From contig OX422187.1 in assembly GCA_949130485.1 (NCBI GenBank), positions 4,860,159-4,924,158 of the forward strand: DNA of 64,000 nt, given 5' to 3'. The notes under the pieces are model-generated. The model had not been told where the DNA came from. It did not search any database and worked only from the letters and a program-made list of their open reading frames with translations. The position numbers and the translations under genes are program-made. This DNA is from Agelas oroides (Eukaryota > Porifera > Demospongiae > Agelasida > Agelasidae). Positions 43,677 to 55,500 of the stretch are shown here, one piece after another (position 1 is the first letter of the stretch; the number at the start of each line of letters is the position of its first letter).

Positions 43677-44039
43677 ACTCTTCCTAGTTCGGTAGAAAGG
43701 TTGCACAAATGCAAGGTGCATATTATCAAGAAGCTATGGGCATGAAGAGTTTAAAAACGTAAAGCCTTTCTAGGTGCAAAAGGCGCAAAAAGCTGTACGG
43801 GCCTGCCAATATCACCGTCCCCTGTAGCGCAGTATAGTGCCGTCAATGGAAATTCGCGTACATTAGCGACTCTTCCTAGCTCGGTACAAAGGTTGCACTA
43901 ATGCAAGGTGCATATTATCAAGAAGCTATGGGCATGAAGAGTTTAAAAACGTAAAGCCTTTCTAGGTGCAAAAGGCGCAAAAAGCTGTACGGGCCTGCCA
44001 ATATCACCGTCCTCTGTAGCGCAGTATAGTGCCGTCAAT

Positions 44040-45842
44040 AATAATACTAATAATAATAATAATTTTCGATAAACACACCAAATTTAGGTGTACAGGAGGG
44101 TAGAAGTAAAGGTAAAGGAAGACACTAAAATAATTAAGTGAAGATAATTAGTTACAACAAATAATTTGTATCATTGACTCAATGTCCAAGTCTCTTACAC
44201 TGGAGTCACTGATGCGCAGGTATCTTGCAAAGTCGGCACAAATAAGGTCTTCCTCAAAGTACAATTTCACATATTTGTGAGCACAGTAGCGATTGCTGCC
44301 AACTGGAGTAAACACATTGGTGTTGAATAGGGTAAAGGAGTCATGAAGCAAATATGAATTCGACTCGCAGGTCTTTCTTGAAAAACGGTCAGATAAACGT
44401 ATAAGTCGATTGAGAACACTATCAAGATGTGCAATTTTATGCAGAATTCGAGTGTGGCAGTTTCTTGGGACCCTCCAAATTCGCCTGAGAATATTATTGA
44501 AGGCAACCTCCAAGGAAGTAAGCTGTCTGCAAGTAATGTCCCAGAGAGCACCACCATACAACGACAAGCAGTGTGAGTTAAAGAGGACCGTCTTGACATG
44601 CGGATCACACGAAGAAAAGGTACTTAGGATAATATTGGCTTTTTTACACATTTCAAGTGTGGCTCTCTTGATGTCATCACTGTCATCAAGTGAACAGTGT
44701 AAAATGTGACCAAGGTGGGTAACAGTGTCAGAGAATTCGAGAAGGTGACCTGAGAAGAAAAATTTGCCAGTGCATTTAATCTTAGGTGAAGATCGAAAAC
44801 AGATTAACTGAGTTTTGGCAGCATTGAAGGTAAGATTGTGATCAGTGGCAAAGAGTTCACATTCTCTGAGAAGAATTCTGAGAGCAGAGGGTGATGGAGC
44901 AAGAAGGGCAATATCATCAGCATAACATAAGGAGCCAACATAATGATGGCCAACATGACAACCAATATCGAGAGTAGACAAGCGCTGGAGCAGCTCATCC
45001 AGATAGACCGTAAATAAGACTGGTGATAGTACCCCACCTTGACGTACACCATTTGTTACACCAAAGGGGTCGGATACATAGGAGTTCCATTTAACAGTGC
45101 AAGACTGGTCTTTGTACCAAGACCAAAGAAAGCGCAGTAAAATAGGGGGTACATCTCTCCTCTCAAGGATATTGAACAGGGTGTTATGACTTACTCTATC
45201 AAACGCTTTACTGGCATCTAGAAAGCAGCCATAGACCTTAGTCTTACGATGGATGTGAAGGGCAATAGTGTTCTTTAGCAGACTTGTACAAGAATCAGTG
45301 GAAGTGCCACTTTTGAAGCCAAACTGCAAATCAGACGTTGATAAGTAGGAGCCAAACTGTAGTAGTATACACCATTCAAGAACCTTACTCAGATTGGGGG
45401 CCAAAGCAATGGGTCTATAATTGTCTGATTGAGACGGATCCTTCCCTGACTTAGGAATAGGAATCAGTATGCAGTTCCTGAGTAGCTGAGGCATATACCC
45501 ATGTCTAATAATGACTGTAAAGAATTTTGATAGAAATTCTTCCAGAACAGGGGCTGCAAGAAGGAGATGGTTTGAAGAGAGTTGGCTGCCATCCTGCTTG
45601 TTGGTTCTCAGTTTTTCCAAGGCTTCTGATACAGTCTCAGGAAAAATTGATATATTAGCAGTACAACTAGAATCTTGCAGAAAAGAAAAGGATGCCACGT
45701 CCTCCTCGACAGAGTTGAGAACAGTACTAAGTCTATTATGAAAGTTATTTGTTATATCTCGCATGTTTGTAAAACCATCAACAATAGAGGACTGTGAGCG
45801 TTTAGCAGTCTTGGAGCGCTTGACTCTTTTTATTTCTTGCCA
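44040..45842 (-). mobile_element. 5'-truncated LINE (CR1/L2/Jockey-like) in the satellite
   Basis: The minus-strand element ends 3' in an (ATT)n-type tail (44040-44063) rather than poly-A, after a 3' UTR of about 100 bp. The 5' end stops abruptly inside the region before the RT and joins satellite at GAAATTCGCG (45843). There is no clear target duplication; the junction suggests a blunt insertion with loss of one or two bases. A short microsatellite tail is typical of CR1/L2-type LINEs. Confidence 0.85.
44148..45842 (-). CDS. LINE reverse transcriptase (partial ORF2)
   Basis: RT motifs in order: LIPIPKSGKDPSQSDNYRPI, CFLDASKAFDRVSHN, GVRQGGVLSPVLFTVYLDEL, then LCYADDIALLAPS (catalytic YADD), TFNAAKTQLICF and VTHLGHIL. 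The first ten or so residues of the open frame (MYANFWQ) are contributed by satellite, so the start is not native. The upstream APE endonuclease is missing through truncation. The frame is otherwise open to its stop at 44148. It is inactive as it stands because it is incomplete. Confidence 0.88.
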   Translation of the reverse strand, partial: WQEIKRVKRSKTAKRSQSSIVDGFTNMRDITNNFHNRLSTVLNSVEEDVASFSFLQDSSCTANISIFPETVSEALEKLRTNKQDGSQLSSNHLLLAAPVLEEFLSKFFTVIIRHGYMPQLLRNCILIPIPKSGKDPSQSDNYRPIALAPNLSKVLEWCILLQFGSYLSTSDLQFGFKSGTSTDSCTSLLKNTIALHIHRKTKVYGCFLDASKAFDRVSHNTLFNILERRDVPPILLRFLWSWYKDQSCTVKWNSYVSDPFGVTNGVRQGGVLSPVLFTVYLDELLQRLSTLDIGCHVGHHYVGSLCYADDIALLAPSPSALRILLRECELFATDHNLTFNAAKTQLICFRSSPKIKCTGKFFFSGHLLEFSDTVTHLGHILHCSLDDSDDIKRATLEMCKKANIILSTFSSCDPHVKTVLFNSHCLSLYGGALWDITCRQLTSLEVAFNNILRRIWRVPRNCHTRILHKIAHLDSVLNRLIRLSDRFSRKTCESNSYLLHDSFTLFNTNVFTPVGSNRYCAHKYVKLYFEEDLICADFARYLRISDSSVRDLDIESMIQIICCN

Positions 45843-48701
45843 GAAATTCGCGTACATTAGCGACTCTTCCTAGCTCGGTACAAAGGTTGATCTAATGCAA
45901 GGTGCATATTATCAAGAAGCTATGGGCATGAAGAGTTTAAAAATGTAAACCCTTTCTCGGTGCAAAAGGAGCACAAATCTGTACGGGCCGGCCGATATCA
46001 ACGCCCCCTGCAACGCAGTATAGTGTCGTCAATGGAAATTCGCGTACATTCTCGACTCTTCCTAGCTCGGTACAAAGGTTGCACTAATGCAGGGTGCATA
46101 TTATCAAGAAGCTATGGGCATGAAGAGTTTTAAAAAGTAAACCCTTTCTCGGTGCAAAAGGCGCACAAAGCTGTACGGGCCGGCCAATATCTCCGTTCCC
46201 TGCAGCGCCGTATAGTGCCGTCAATGGAAATTCGCCTACATTCTCGACTCTTCCTAGCTCGGTACAAAGGTTGCACAAATGCAAGATGCATATTATCAAG
46301 AAGCTATGGGCATGAAGAGTTTAAAAACGTAAAGCCTTTCTAGGTGCAAAGGGCGCACAAAACTGTACGGGCCTGCCAATATCACCGTCCCCTGCAGCGC
46401 AGTATAGTGCCGTCAATGGAAATTCGCGTACATTCGCGACTCTTCCTAGCTCGGTACAAAGGTTGCACTAATGCAAGGTGCATATTATCAAGAAGCTATG
46501 GGCATGAAGAGTAAAAAGTAAACCCTTTCTGGGTGCAAAAGGCGCACAAAGCAGTACGGCCCGGCCAATATCACCGTCCCCTGCAGCGCTGTAAAGTGCC
46601 GTCAATGGAAATTCGCCTACATTCGCGACTCTTCCTAGCTCTGTACAAAGGTTGCACTAATGCAAGGCGCATATTATCAAGAAGCTATGGGCATGAAGAG
46701 TTTAAAAATGTAAACCCTTTCTCAGGGCAAAAGGCGCACAAAGCTATCCGAGCCGGCCAATATCATCGTCCACTGCAACGCAGTATAGTGCCGTCAATGG
46801 AAATTCGCCTACATTCGCGACTCTTCCTAGGTCGGTACAAAGGTTGCACTAATGCAAGGTCCATATTATCAAGAAGCTATGGGCATGTTGAGTTTAAAAT
46901 TGTAAACCCTTTCTTGGTGCAAAAGGCGCAAAAGCTGTACGGCCCGGCCAATATCTCCGTTTACAGCAGCACCGTATAGTGGCGTCAGTGGAAATTCGCC
47001 TACATTCTCGACTCTTCCTAGCTCGGTACAAAGGTTGCACTAATGCAATGTGCATATTATCAAGAAGCTATGGGCATGAAGAGTAAAAAGTAAACCCTTT
47101 CTAGGTGCAAAAGGCACCCAAAGCAGTACGGTCCGGCCAATATCACAGTCTCCGGCAGCGCAGTAAAGTGCCGTCAATGGAAATTCGCGTACATTCTCGA
47201 CTCTTCCTAGCTCGTTACAAAGGTTGTACTAATGCATGGTGCATATTATCATAAAGCAATGGGCATGAAGAGTTTCAAAAAGTAAGCCCTTTCTCGGAGA
47301 AAACGGCGCACAAAGCTGTACGTGCCGGCCAATATCTCCGTTCCCTGCAGCGCCGTATAGTGCCGTCAATGGAAATTCGCCTAAGTTCTCGACTCTTCCT
47401 AGCTCGGTACAAAGGTTACACTAATGCAAGGTGCATATTATCGAGAAGCTATGAGCATGAAGAGTTTAAAAAAGTAAACCCTTTCTCGGTATAAAAGGCG
47501 CACAAAGCTGTACGGCCGGCCAATATCTCCGTTCCCTGCAGTGCCGTATAGTGCCGTCAATGGAAATTCGCCTACATTCGCGACTCTTCTTAGCTCGGTA
47601 CAAAGGTTGCACTAATGCAAGGTGCATGTTATCAAGAAGCATATGGGGATGAAGAGTTTAAAAATGTAAACCCTTTCTCGGTGCAAATGGCGCACAAAGC
47701 TGTAGTGTCCGGCCAATATCTCCGTTCCCTGCAGATCCGTATAGTGCCGTCAATGGAAATTCGCGTACATTTTCGACTCTTCCTAGCTCGGTACAAAGGT
47801 TGCACTAATGCAAGGTGCATATTATCGAGAAGCTATGGGCATGAAGAGTTTCAAAAAGTATACCCTTTCTCGGTGCAAAAGGCGCACAAAGCTGCACGGT
47901 CGGCCAATATCTCCGTTCCCTGCAGAGCCGTATGGTGCCGTCAATGGAAATTCACATACATTCGCGACACTTCTTAGCTCGGTACAAAGGTTGCACTAAT
48001 GCAAGGTGCATGTTATCAAGAAGCATATGGGGATGAAGAGTTTAAAAATGTAAACCCTTTCTCGGTGCAAAAGGCGCACAAAGCTGTACGGTCGGCCAAT
48101 ATCTCCGTTCCCTGCAGAGCCGTATGGTGCCGTCAATGGAAATTCACATACATTCGCGACACTTCTTAGCTCGGTACAAAGGTTGCACTAATGCAAGGTG
48201 CATATTATCAAGAAGCTATGGGCATGAAGAGTTTCAAAAAGTAAGCCCTTTCTCGGAGAAAACGGCGCACAAAGCTGTACTTGCCGGCCAATATCTCCGT
48301 TCCCTGCAGCGCCGTATAGTGCCGTCAATGGAAATTCGCCTATATTCTCGACTCTTCCTAGCTCGGTACAAAGGTTGCACTAATGCAAGGTGCATATTAT
48401 CAAGAAGCTATGGTCATGAAGAGTTTAAAAATGTAAACCTTTCTCGGTGCAAAAGGCGCACAAATCTGTACGGGCCAGCCAATATTTTCGTTCCCTGTAA
48501 CGCTGTATAGTGCCGTAAATGGAAATTCGGCTACATTCTCGACTCTTCCTAGCTCGGTACAAAGGTTGCACTAATGCAAGGTGCATATTATCAAGAAGGT
48601 ATGGGCATGAAGAGTTTAAAAATGTAAACCCTTTCTCGGTGCAAAAGGCGCACAAATCTGTACGGGCCTGCCAATATTTTAGTTCCCTGTAACGCTGTAT
48701 A

Positions 48702-51484
48702 GTGCCGTCAATGGAAATTCGCCTACATTCTCGACTCTTCCTAGCTCGGTACAAAGGTTGCACTAATGCAATGTGCATATTATCAAGAAACTATGGTCAT
48801 GAAGAGTTTAAACCCTTTCTAGGAGCAAACGGCGCACAAAGCTGTACAGGCCGGCCAATATATCCTTTCTCTGTAGCGCCGTATTGTGCCGTAAATGGAA
48901 ATTCGCCTACATTCTCGACTCTTCCTAGCTCTATACAAAGGTTGCACTAATGCAAGGTGCATATTATCAAGAAGCTATGGGCATGAAGAGTTTCAAAAAG
49001 TAAGCCCTTTGTCGGATAAAACGGCGCACAAAGCTGTACGCGCCGGCCAATATCTCCGTTCCCTGCAGCGCCGTATAGTGCCGTCAATGGAAATTCGCCT
49101 ATATTCTCGACTCTTCCTAGCTCGGTACAAAGGTTGCACTAATGCAAGGTATATATTATCGAGAAGCTATGGGCATGAAGAGTTTCAAAATGTAAACCCT
49201 TTCCCGGTGTAAAAGGCGCCAAAAGCTGTACGGGCCGGCCAAGATCAACGTCCCCTGCAACGCAGGATAGTGCCGTAAATGGAAATTCGCCTACATTCTC
49301 GACTCTTCCAAGCTCGGTACAAAGGTTGCACTAATGCAAGGTGCATATTATCAAGAAGCTATGGTCATGAAGAGTTTAAACCCTTTCCAGGAGCAAACGG
49401 TGCACAAAGCTGTAAGGGCCGGCAAATATCTCCTTTTTCTGTAGCGCCGTATAGTGCCGTCAATGGAAATTCGCCTACATTCGCGACTCTTCTTAGTTCG
49501 GTACAAAGGTTGCACTATTGCAAGGTGCATATTATCAAGAAACTATGGTCATGAAGAGTTTAAACCCTTTCTAGGAGCAAACGGCACACAAAGATGTACG
49601 GGCCGGCCAATCTATCCGTTCCCTGTAGCGCCGTATAGTGCCGTCAATTGAAATTCGCCTACATTCTCGACTCTTCCTAGCTCTGTACAAAGGTTGCACT
49701 AATGCAAGGCGCATATTATCGAGAAGCTATGGGCATGAAGAGTTTCAAAAAGTATACCCTTTCTCGGTGCAAAAGGCGCACAAAGCTGTTCGGTCGGCCA
49801 ATATCTCCGTTCCCTTCAGAGCCGGATGGTGCCGTCATTGGAAATTAGCATACATTTGCGACTCTTCTTAGCTCGGTACAAAGGTTGCACTAATGCAAGG
49901 TGCATGTTATCAAGAAGCATATGTGGCAGTCCCGAATAGAAATCGAATATTATTCCGTCGCGTATTTCGAGCGCATCACTAAGTTTGACGCGCCATAGCG
50001 CTGAGCTTCCGCTGCGGGCGGGGCTCATACCCGCTTCATAGACGTATCAGATATTGATGCGTTTACACGTCGCGTATGAGCCCCGCCCTTAGCGGAAGTT
50101 CAGCGCTATAGCGCGTCAAACTCGGTGATGCGCTCGAAATACGCGACGGAATAATATTCGATTTCTATCCGGGACTGCCACATATGGGGATGAAGAGTTT
50201 AAACATGTAAACCCTTTCTCGGTGCAAATGGCGCACAAAGCTGTAGTGTCCGGCCTATATCTCCGTTCCCTGCAGATCCGTATAGTGCCGTCAATGGAAA
50301 TTCGCGTACATTCTCGACTCTTCCTAGCTCGGTACAAAGGATGCACTAATGCAAGGTGCATATTATCAAGAAGCTATGGTCATGAAGAGTTTAAAAATAT
50401 AAACCCTTCCCGGTGCAAAGGGCGCACAAAGCTGTCGGGCCCGGCCAATGTCAACGTCCCCTGCAACGCAGTATAGTGCCGCAAATGGAAATTCGCCTAC
50501 ATTCTCGACTCTTCCTAGCTCGGTACAAAGGTTGCACTAATGCAAGGTGCATATTATCAAGAAGCTATGGGCATGAAGAGTTTAAAAATGTAAACCCTTT
50601 CTCGGTGCAAAAGGCGCACAAATCTGTACGGGCCAGCCAATATTTTCGTTCCCTGTAACGCTGTATAGTGCCGTCAATGGAAATTCGCCTACATTCTCGA
50701 CTCTTCCTAGCTCGGTATAAAGGTTGCACTAATGCAAGGTGCATATTATCAAGAAACTATGGTCATGAAGAGTTTAAACCCTTTCTAGGAGCAAACGGCG
50801 CACAAAGCTGTACGGGCCGGCCAATATATCCTTTCCCTGTAGCGCCGTATTGTGCCGTAAATGGAAATTCGCCTACATTCTCGACTCTTCCTAGCTCTGT
50901 ACAAAGGTTGCACTAATGCGAGGTGCATATTATCAAGAAGCTATGGGCATGAAGAGTTTCAAAAAGTAAGCCCTTTGTCGGATAAAACGGCGCACAAAGC
51001 TGTACGTGCCGGCCAATATCTCCGTTCCCTGCAGCGCCGTATAGTTCCGTCAATGGAAATTCGCCTAAGTTCTCGACTCTTCCTAGCTCGGTACAAAGGT
51101 TGCACTAATGCAAGGTATATATTATCGAGAAGCTATGGGCATGAAGAGTTTCAAAATGTAAACCCTTTCCCGGTGCAAAAGGCGCACAAAGCTGTACGGT
51201 CCGGCCAATATCAACGTCCCCTGCAACGCAGGATAGTGCCGTAAATGGAAATTCGTCTACATTCTCGACTCTTCCAAGATCGGTACAAAGGTTGCACTAA
51301 TGCAAGGTGCATATTATCAAGAAGCTATGGTCATGAAGAGTTTAAACCCTTTCTAGGAGCAAACGGCGCACAAAGCTGTAAGGGTCGGCAAATATCTCCT
51401 TTCCCTGTAGCGCCGTATAGTACCGTCAATGGAAATTCGCCTACATTCGCGACTCTTCTTAGCTCGGTACAAAGGTCGCACTAA
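48702..51484 (+). repeat. Higher-order duplication in the satellite, 1,966-bp spacing
   Basis: Blocks starting at 48702, 48895 and 49279 recur at 50668, 50861 and 51245, always 1,966 bp apart, with near-identical translations. Part of the spacing is the 261-bp palindromic element at 49922, present only between the copies, so it may have inserted after the block spread or been excluded from the duplicated unit. Confidence 0.7.
49922..50182. mobile_element. 261-bp palindromic MITE in the satellite
   Basis: The left arm begins TGTGGCAGTCCCG and continues ATAGAAATCGAATATTATTC. The right arm is its inverse, ending CGGGACTGCCACA. The arms pair for over 110 bp around a short centre near 50050. Flanks read ...GCATA and TATGGGG..., consistent with a TA duplication (Tc1/mariner type), or equally with a 6-bp CATATG duplication. 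It is non-coding. Confidence 0.85.
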
Positions 51485-51858
51485 TGCAAGGTGCATATTA
51501 TCAAGAAGCTATGGGCATGAAGAGTTTAAAAATGTAAACCCTTTCTCGGTGCAAAAGGCGCACAAAGCTTAACGGGCCTGCCAATATCTCCGTTCCCTGC
51601 AACGCAGTGTAGTGTCGTCAATGGAAATTCGCCTACATTCTCTACTCTTCCTAGCTCGGTACAAAGGTTGCACTAATGCAAGGCGCATATTATCAAGAAG
51701 CTATGGGCATGAAGAGTTTAAAAATGTAAACCCTTTCCCGGTGCAAAGGGCGCACAAAGCTGTACGGGCCGGCCAATATCTACGTCCCCTACAACGCAGT
51801 ATAGTGTTGTCAATGGAAATTCGCCTACATTCTCGACTCTTCCTAGCTCGGTACAAAG

Positions 51859-52556
51859 CAGGGGCGGCGGAAGGTACTTAAGATTGGGGGGACAGCGAGG
51901 ATGGTGCGTGCGTAAGCACGCACACGCTAGGGGGGTCTGGGGGCCATGCCTCCCCATAAATTTTTTTTCAAATTAGGTGCTTTGAGATCGCTTCTGAGGA
52001 CATATTTGTACCCAAATGCCACTAGTCCGACTAGAGTACATGGCGAGAGTAATACCTCCGTTCGCCACGATACACGTCAGTCGTCACGAGGCGTTTCAGT
52101 CACTAGATCTATAGTCGACCGTACGTGGCGGGCCTGATGAGGTGGGCATCTTGTAGACGAATTGACGACCTGGACAAGAACAGTTTCTACTTTGTACTAC
52201 ACTCTGAAACTAGTTCAGTGATCACCACGCCTAACAGCTTGAAGGGGGTCAGTGCAGTGGCAATGCACGTGTTTGTCTAATTAAAAGTAAATAAACTTAT
52301 CCAGTCACACCCACAGGAAAACCTACTACGACCTAGTCTCACGGCTACGCGAGACTAACTATGACGATGGTTTGTGCTGGATACCGTACGGTAAGTTAAC
52401 GACGCATCGTTGACACTGGCATTTTGATAGTAACTGTTGTATATTATTACACATCACGTAGCAGTAGCCATCTTCGGATTGGGGGAGCAAGGCCCCACCA
52501 ATCTGTACTTTGGGGGGGCATTCGCCCCCCCTGCCCCTCCTGCTCCACCGCCCCTG
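51859..52556. mobile_element. 698-bp non-autonomous DNA transposon with CAGGGGCGG ends
   Basis: The left end CAGGGGCGGCGGA and the right end TCCACCGCCCCTG are inverted with one mismatch. The satellite word GGTACAAAGGTTGCAC is split, with CAAAG repeated on both sides (51854-51858 and 52557-52561), showing a 5-bp target duplication. Internal sequence is non-coding and includes a TAGTCTC..GAGACTA hairpin near 52335. The ends resemble the hAT group, but the 5-bp duplication is shorter than the usual 8 bp, so the superfamily is uncertain. Confidence 0.85.
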
Positions 52557-55500
52557 CAAAGGTTGCACTAATGCAAGGCGAATATTATCAAGAAGCTATG
52601 GGAATGAAGAGTTTAAAAATGTAAACCCTTTCCCGGTGCAAATGGCGCACAAAGCTGTACGGGCCGGCCAATATCAACGTCCCCTGCAACGCAGTATAGT
52701 GTCGCAAATGGAAATTTGCCTACATTCTCGACTCTTCCTAGCTCGGTACAAAGGTAGCACTAATGCAAGTTGCATATTATCAAGAAGCTATGGGCATGAA
52801 GAGTTTCAAAATGTAAACCCTTTCTCGGTACAAAAGGCGCACAAAGCTGCACGGGCCTGCCAATATCTCCGTTTCCTTTCAACGCAGGATAGTGCCGTAA
52901 ATGGAAATTCGCCTACATTCTCGACTCTTCCAAGCTCGGTACAAAGGATGCACCAATGCAAGGTGCATATTATCAAGAAGCTATGGTCATGAAGAGTTTA
53001 AACCCCTTCTAGGAGCAAACGGCGCACAAAGCTGAACCGGCCGGCCAATATCTCCTTTCCCTGTAGCGCAGTATAGTGCCGTCAATGGAAATTCGCCTAC
53101 ATTCGCGACTCTTCCTAGCTCGGTACAAAGGTTGCACTAATGGAAGGTGCATATTATCGAGAAGCTATGGGCATGAAGAGTTTCAAAAAGTATACCGTTT
53201 CTCGGTGCAAAAGGCGCACAAAGCAGTTCGGTCGGCCAATATCTCCGTTCCCTGCAGAGCCGTATGGTGCCGTCAATGGAAATTCGCATACATTCGCGAC
53301 TCTTCTTAGCTCGGTACAAAGGTTGCACTAATGCAAGGTGCATGTTATCAAGAAGCATATGGGGATGAAGAGTTTAAAAATGTAAACCCTTTCTCGGCGC
53401 AAATGGCGCACAAAGCTGTAGGGTCCGGCCAATATCTCCGTTCCCTGCAGATCCGTATAGTGCTGTCAATGGAAATTCGCGTAAATTTGCGACTCTTCCT
53501 AGCTCGGTACAAAGGTTGCACTAATGCAAGGTTCATATTATCGAGAAGCTATGGGCATGAAGAGTTTCAAAAAGTATACCCTTTCTCGGTGCAAAAGGCG
53601 CACAAAGCTGTACGGTCGGCCAATATCTCCGTTCCCCGCAGAGCCGTATGGTGCCGTCAATGGAAATTCGCATTCATTCGCGACTCTTCTTAGTTCGGTA
53701 CAAAGGTTGCACTAATGCAAGGTGCATATTATAAAGAAACTATGGTCATGAAGAGTTTAAACCCTTTCTAGGAGCAAACGGCGCACAAAGCTGTACGGGC
53801 CGGCCAATATCTCCATTCCCTGTAGCGCCGTATAGTGCCGTCAATGGAAATTCGCCTACATTCTCGACTCTTCCTGGCTCTGTACAAAGGTTGCACTAAT
53901 GCAAGGTGCATATTATCAAGAAGCTATGGGCATGAAGAGTTTCAAAAAGTTAAGCCCTTTCTCAGATAAAACGGCGCACAAAGCTGTACGTGCCGGCCAA
54001 TATCTCCGTTCCCTGCAGCGCCGTATAGTGCCGTCAATGGAAATTCGCCTAACTTCTCGACTCTTCCTAGTTCGGTACAAAGGTTGCACTAATGCAAGGT
54101 ATATTTATGGAGAAGCTATCGGCATGAAGAGTTTCAAAATGTAAACCCTTTCCCGGTGCAAAAGGCGCACAAAGCTGTACTGGCCGGCCAATATCAACGT
54201 CCCCTGCAACGCAGGATAGTGCCGTAAATGGAAATTCGCCCACATTCTCGACTCTTCCAAGCTCGGTACAAATGTTGCACTAATGCAAGGTGCATATTAT
54301 CACGAAGCTATGGTCATGAAGAGTTTAAAAATGTAAACCCTTTCCCGGTGCAAAGGGCACACAAAGCTGTAGGGTCAAGCCAATATCAACGTCCCCTGCA
54401 ACGCAGCATAGTGCCGCAAATGGAAATTCGCCTACATTCTCGACTCTTCCTAGCTCGGTACAAAGGTAGCACTAATGCAAGGTGCATATTATCAAGAAGC
54501 TATGGGCATGAAGAGTTTAAAATTGTAAACCATTTCTCGGTGCAAAAGGCGCACAAATCTGTACGGGCCGGCCAATATTTTCGTTCCCTGTAACGCTGTA
54601 TAGTGCCGTAAATGGAAATTCGCCTACATTCTCGACTCTTCCTAGCTCGGTACAAAGGTTGCACTAATGCAAGGTGCATATTATCAAGAAACTATGGTCA
54701 TGAAGAGTTTAAACCCTTTCTAGGAGCAAACGGCGCACAAAGCTGTACGGGCCGGCCAATATCTCCATTCCCTGTAGCGCCGTATAGTGCCGTCAATGGA
54801 AATTCGCCTACATTCTCGACTCTTCCTGGCTCTGTACAAAGGTTGCACTAATGCAAGTTGCATATTATCAAGAAGCTATGGGCATGAAGAGTTTCAAAAA
54901 GTTAAGCCCTTTGTCAGATAAAACGGCGCACAAAGCTGTACTTGCCGGCCAATATCTCCGTTCCCTGCAGCGCCGTATAGTGCCGTCAATGGAAATTCGC
55001 CTAACTTCTCGACTCTTCCTAGTTCGGTACAAAGGTTGCACTAATGCAAGGTATATATTATAGAGAAGCTATCGGCATGAAGAGTTTCAAAATGTAAACC
55101 CTTTCCCGGTACAAAAGGCGCACAAAGCTGTACTGGCCGGCCAATATCAACGTCCCCTGCAACGCAGGATAGTGCCGTAAATGGGAATTCGCCCACATTC
55201 TCGACTCTTCCAAGCTCGGTACAAATGTTGCACTAATGCAAGGTGCATATTATCACGAAGCTATGGTCATGAAGAGTTTAAACTCTTTCTAGGAGCAAAC
55301 GGCGCACAAAGCTGTAAGGGCCGGCCAATATCTCCTTTCCCTGTAGCGCCGTATAGTGCCGTCAATGGAAATTCGCCTACATTCGCGACTCTTCTTAGCT
55401 CGGTACAAAGGTTGCACTAATGCAAGGTGCATATTATCAAGAAGCTATGGGAATGAAGAGTTTAAAAATGTAAACCCTTTCTCGGTTCAAAAGGCGCACA

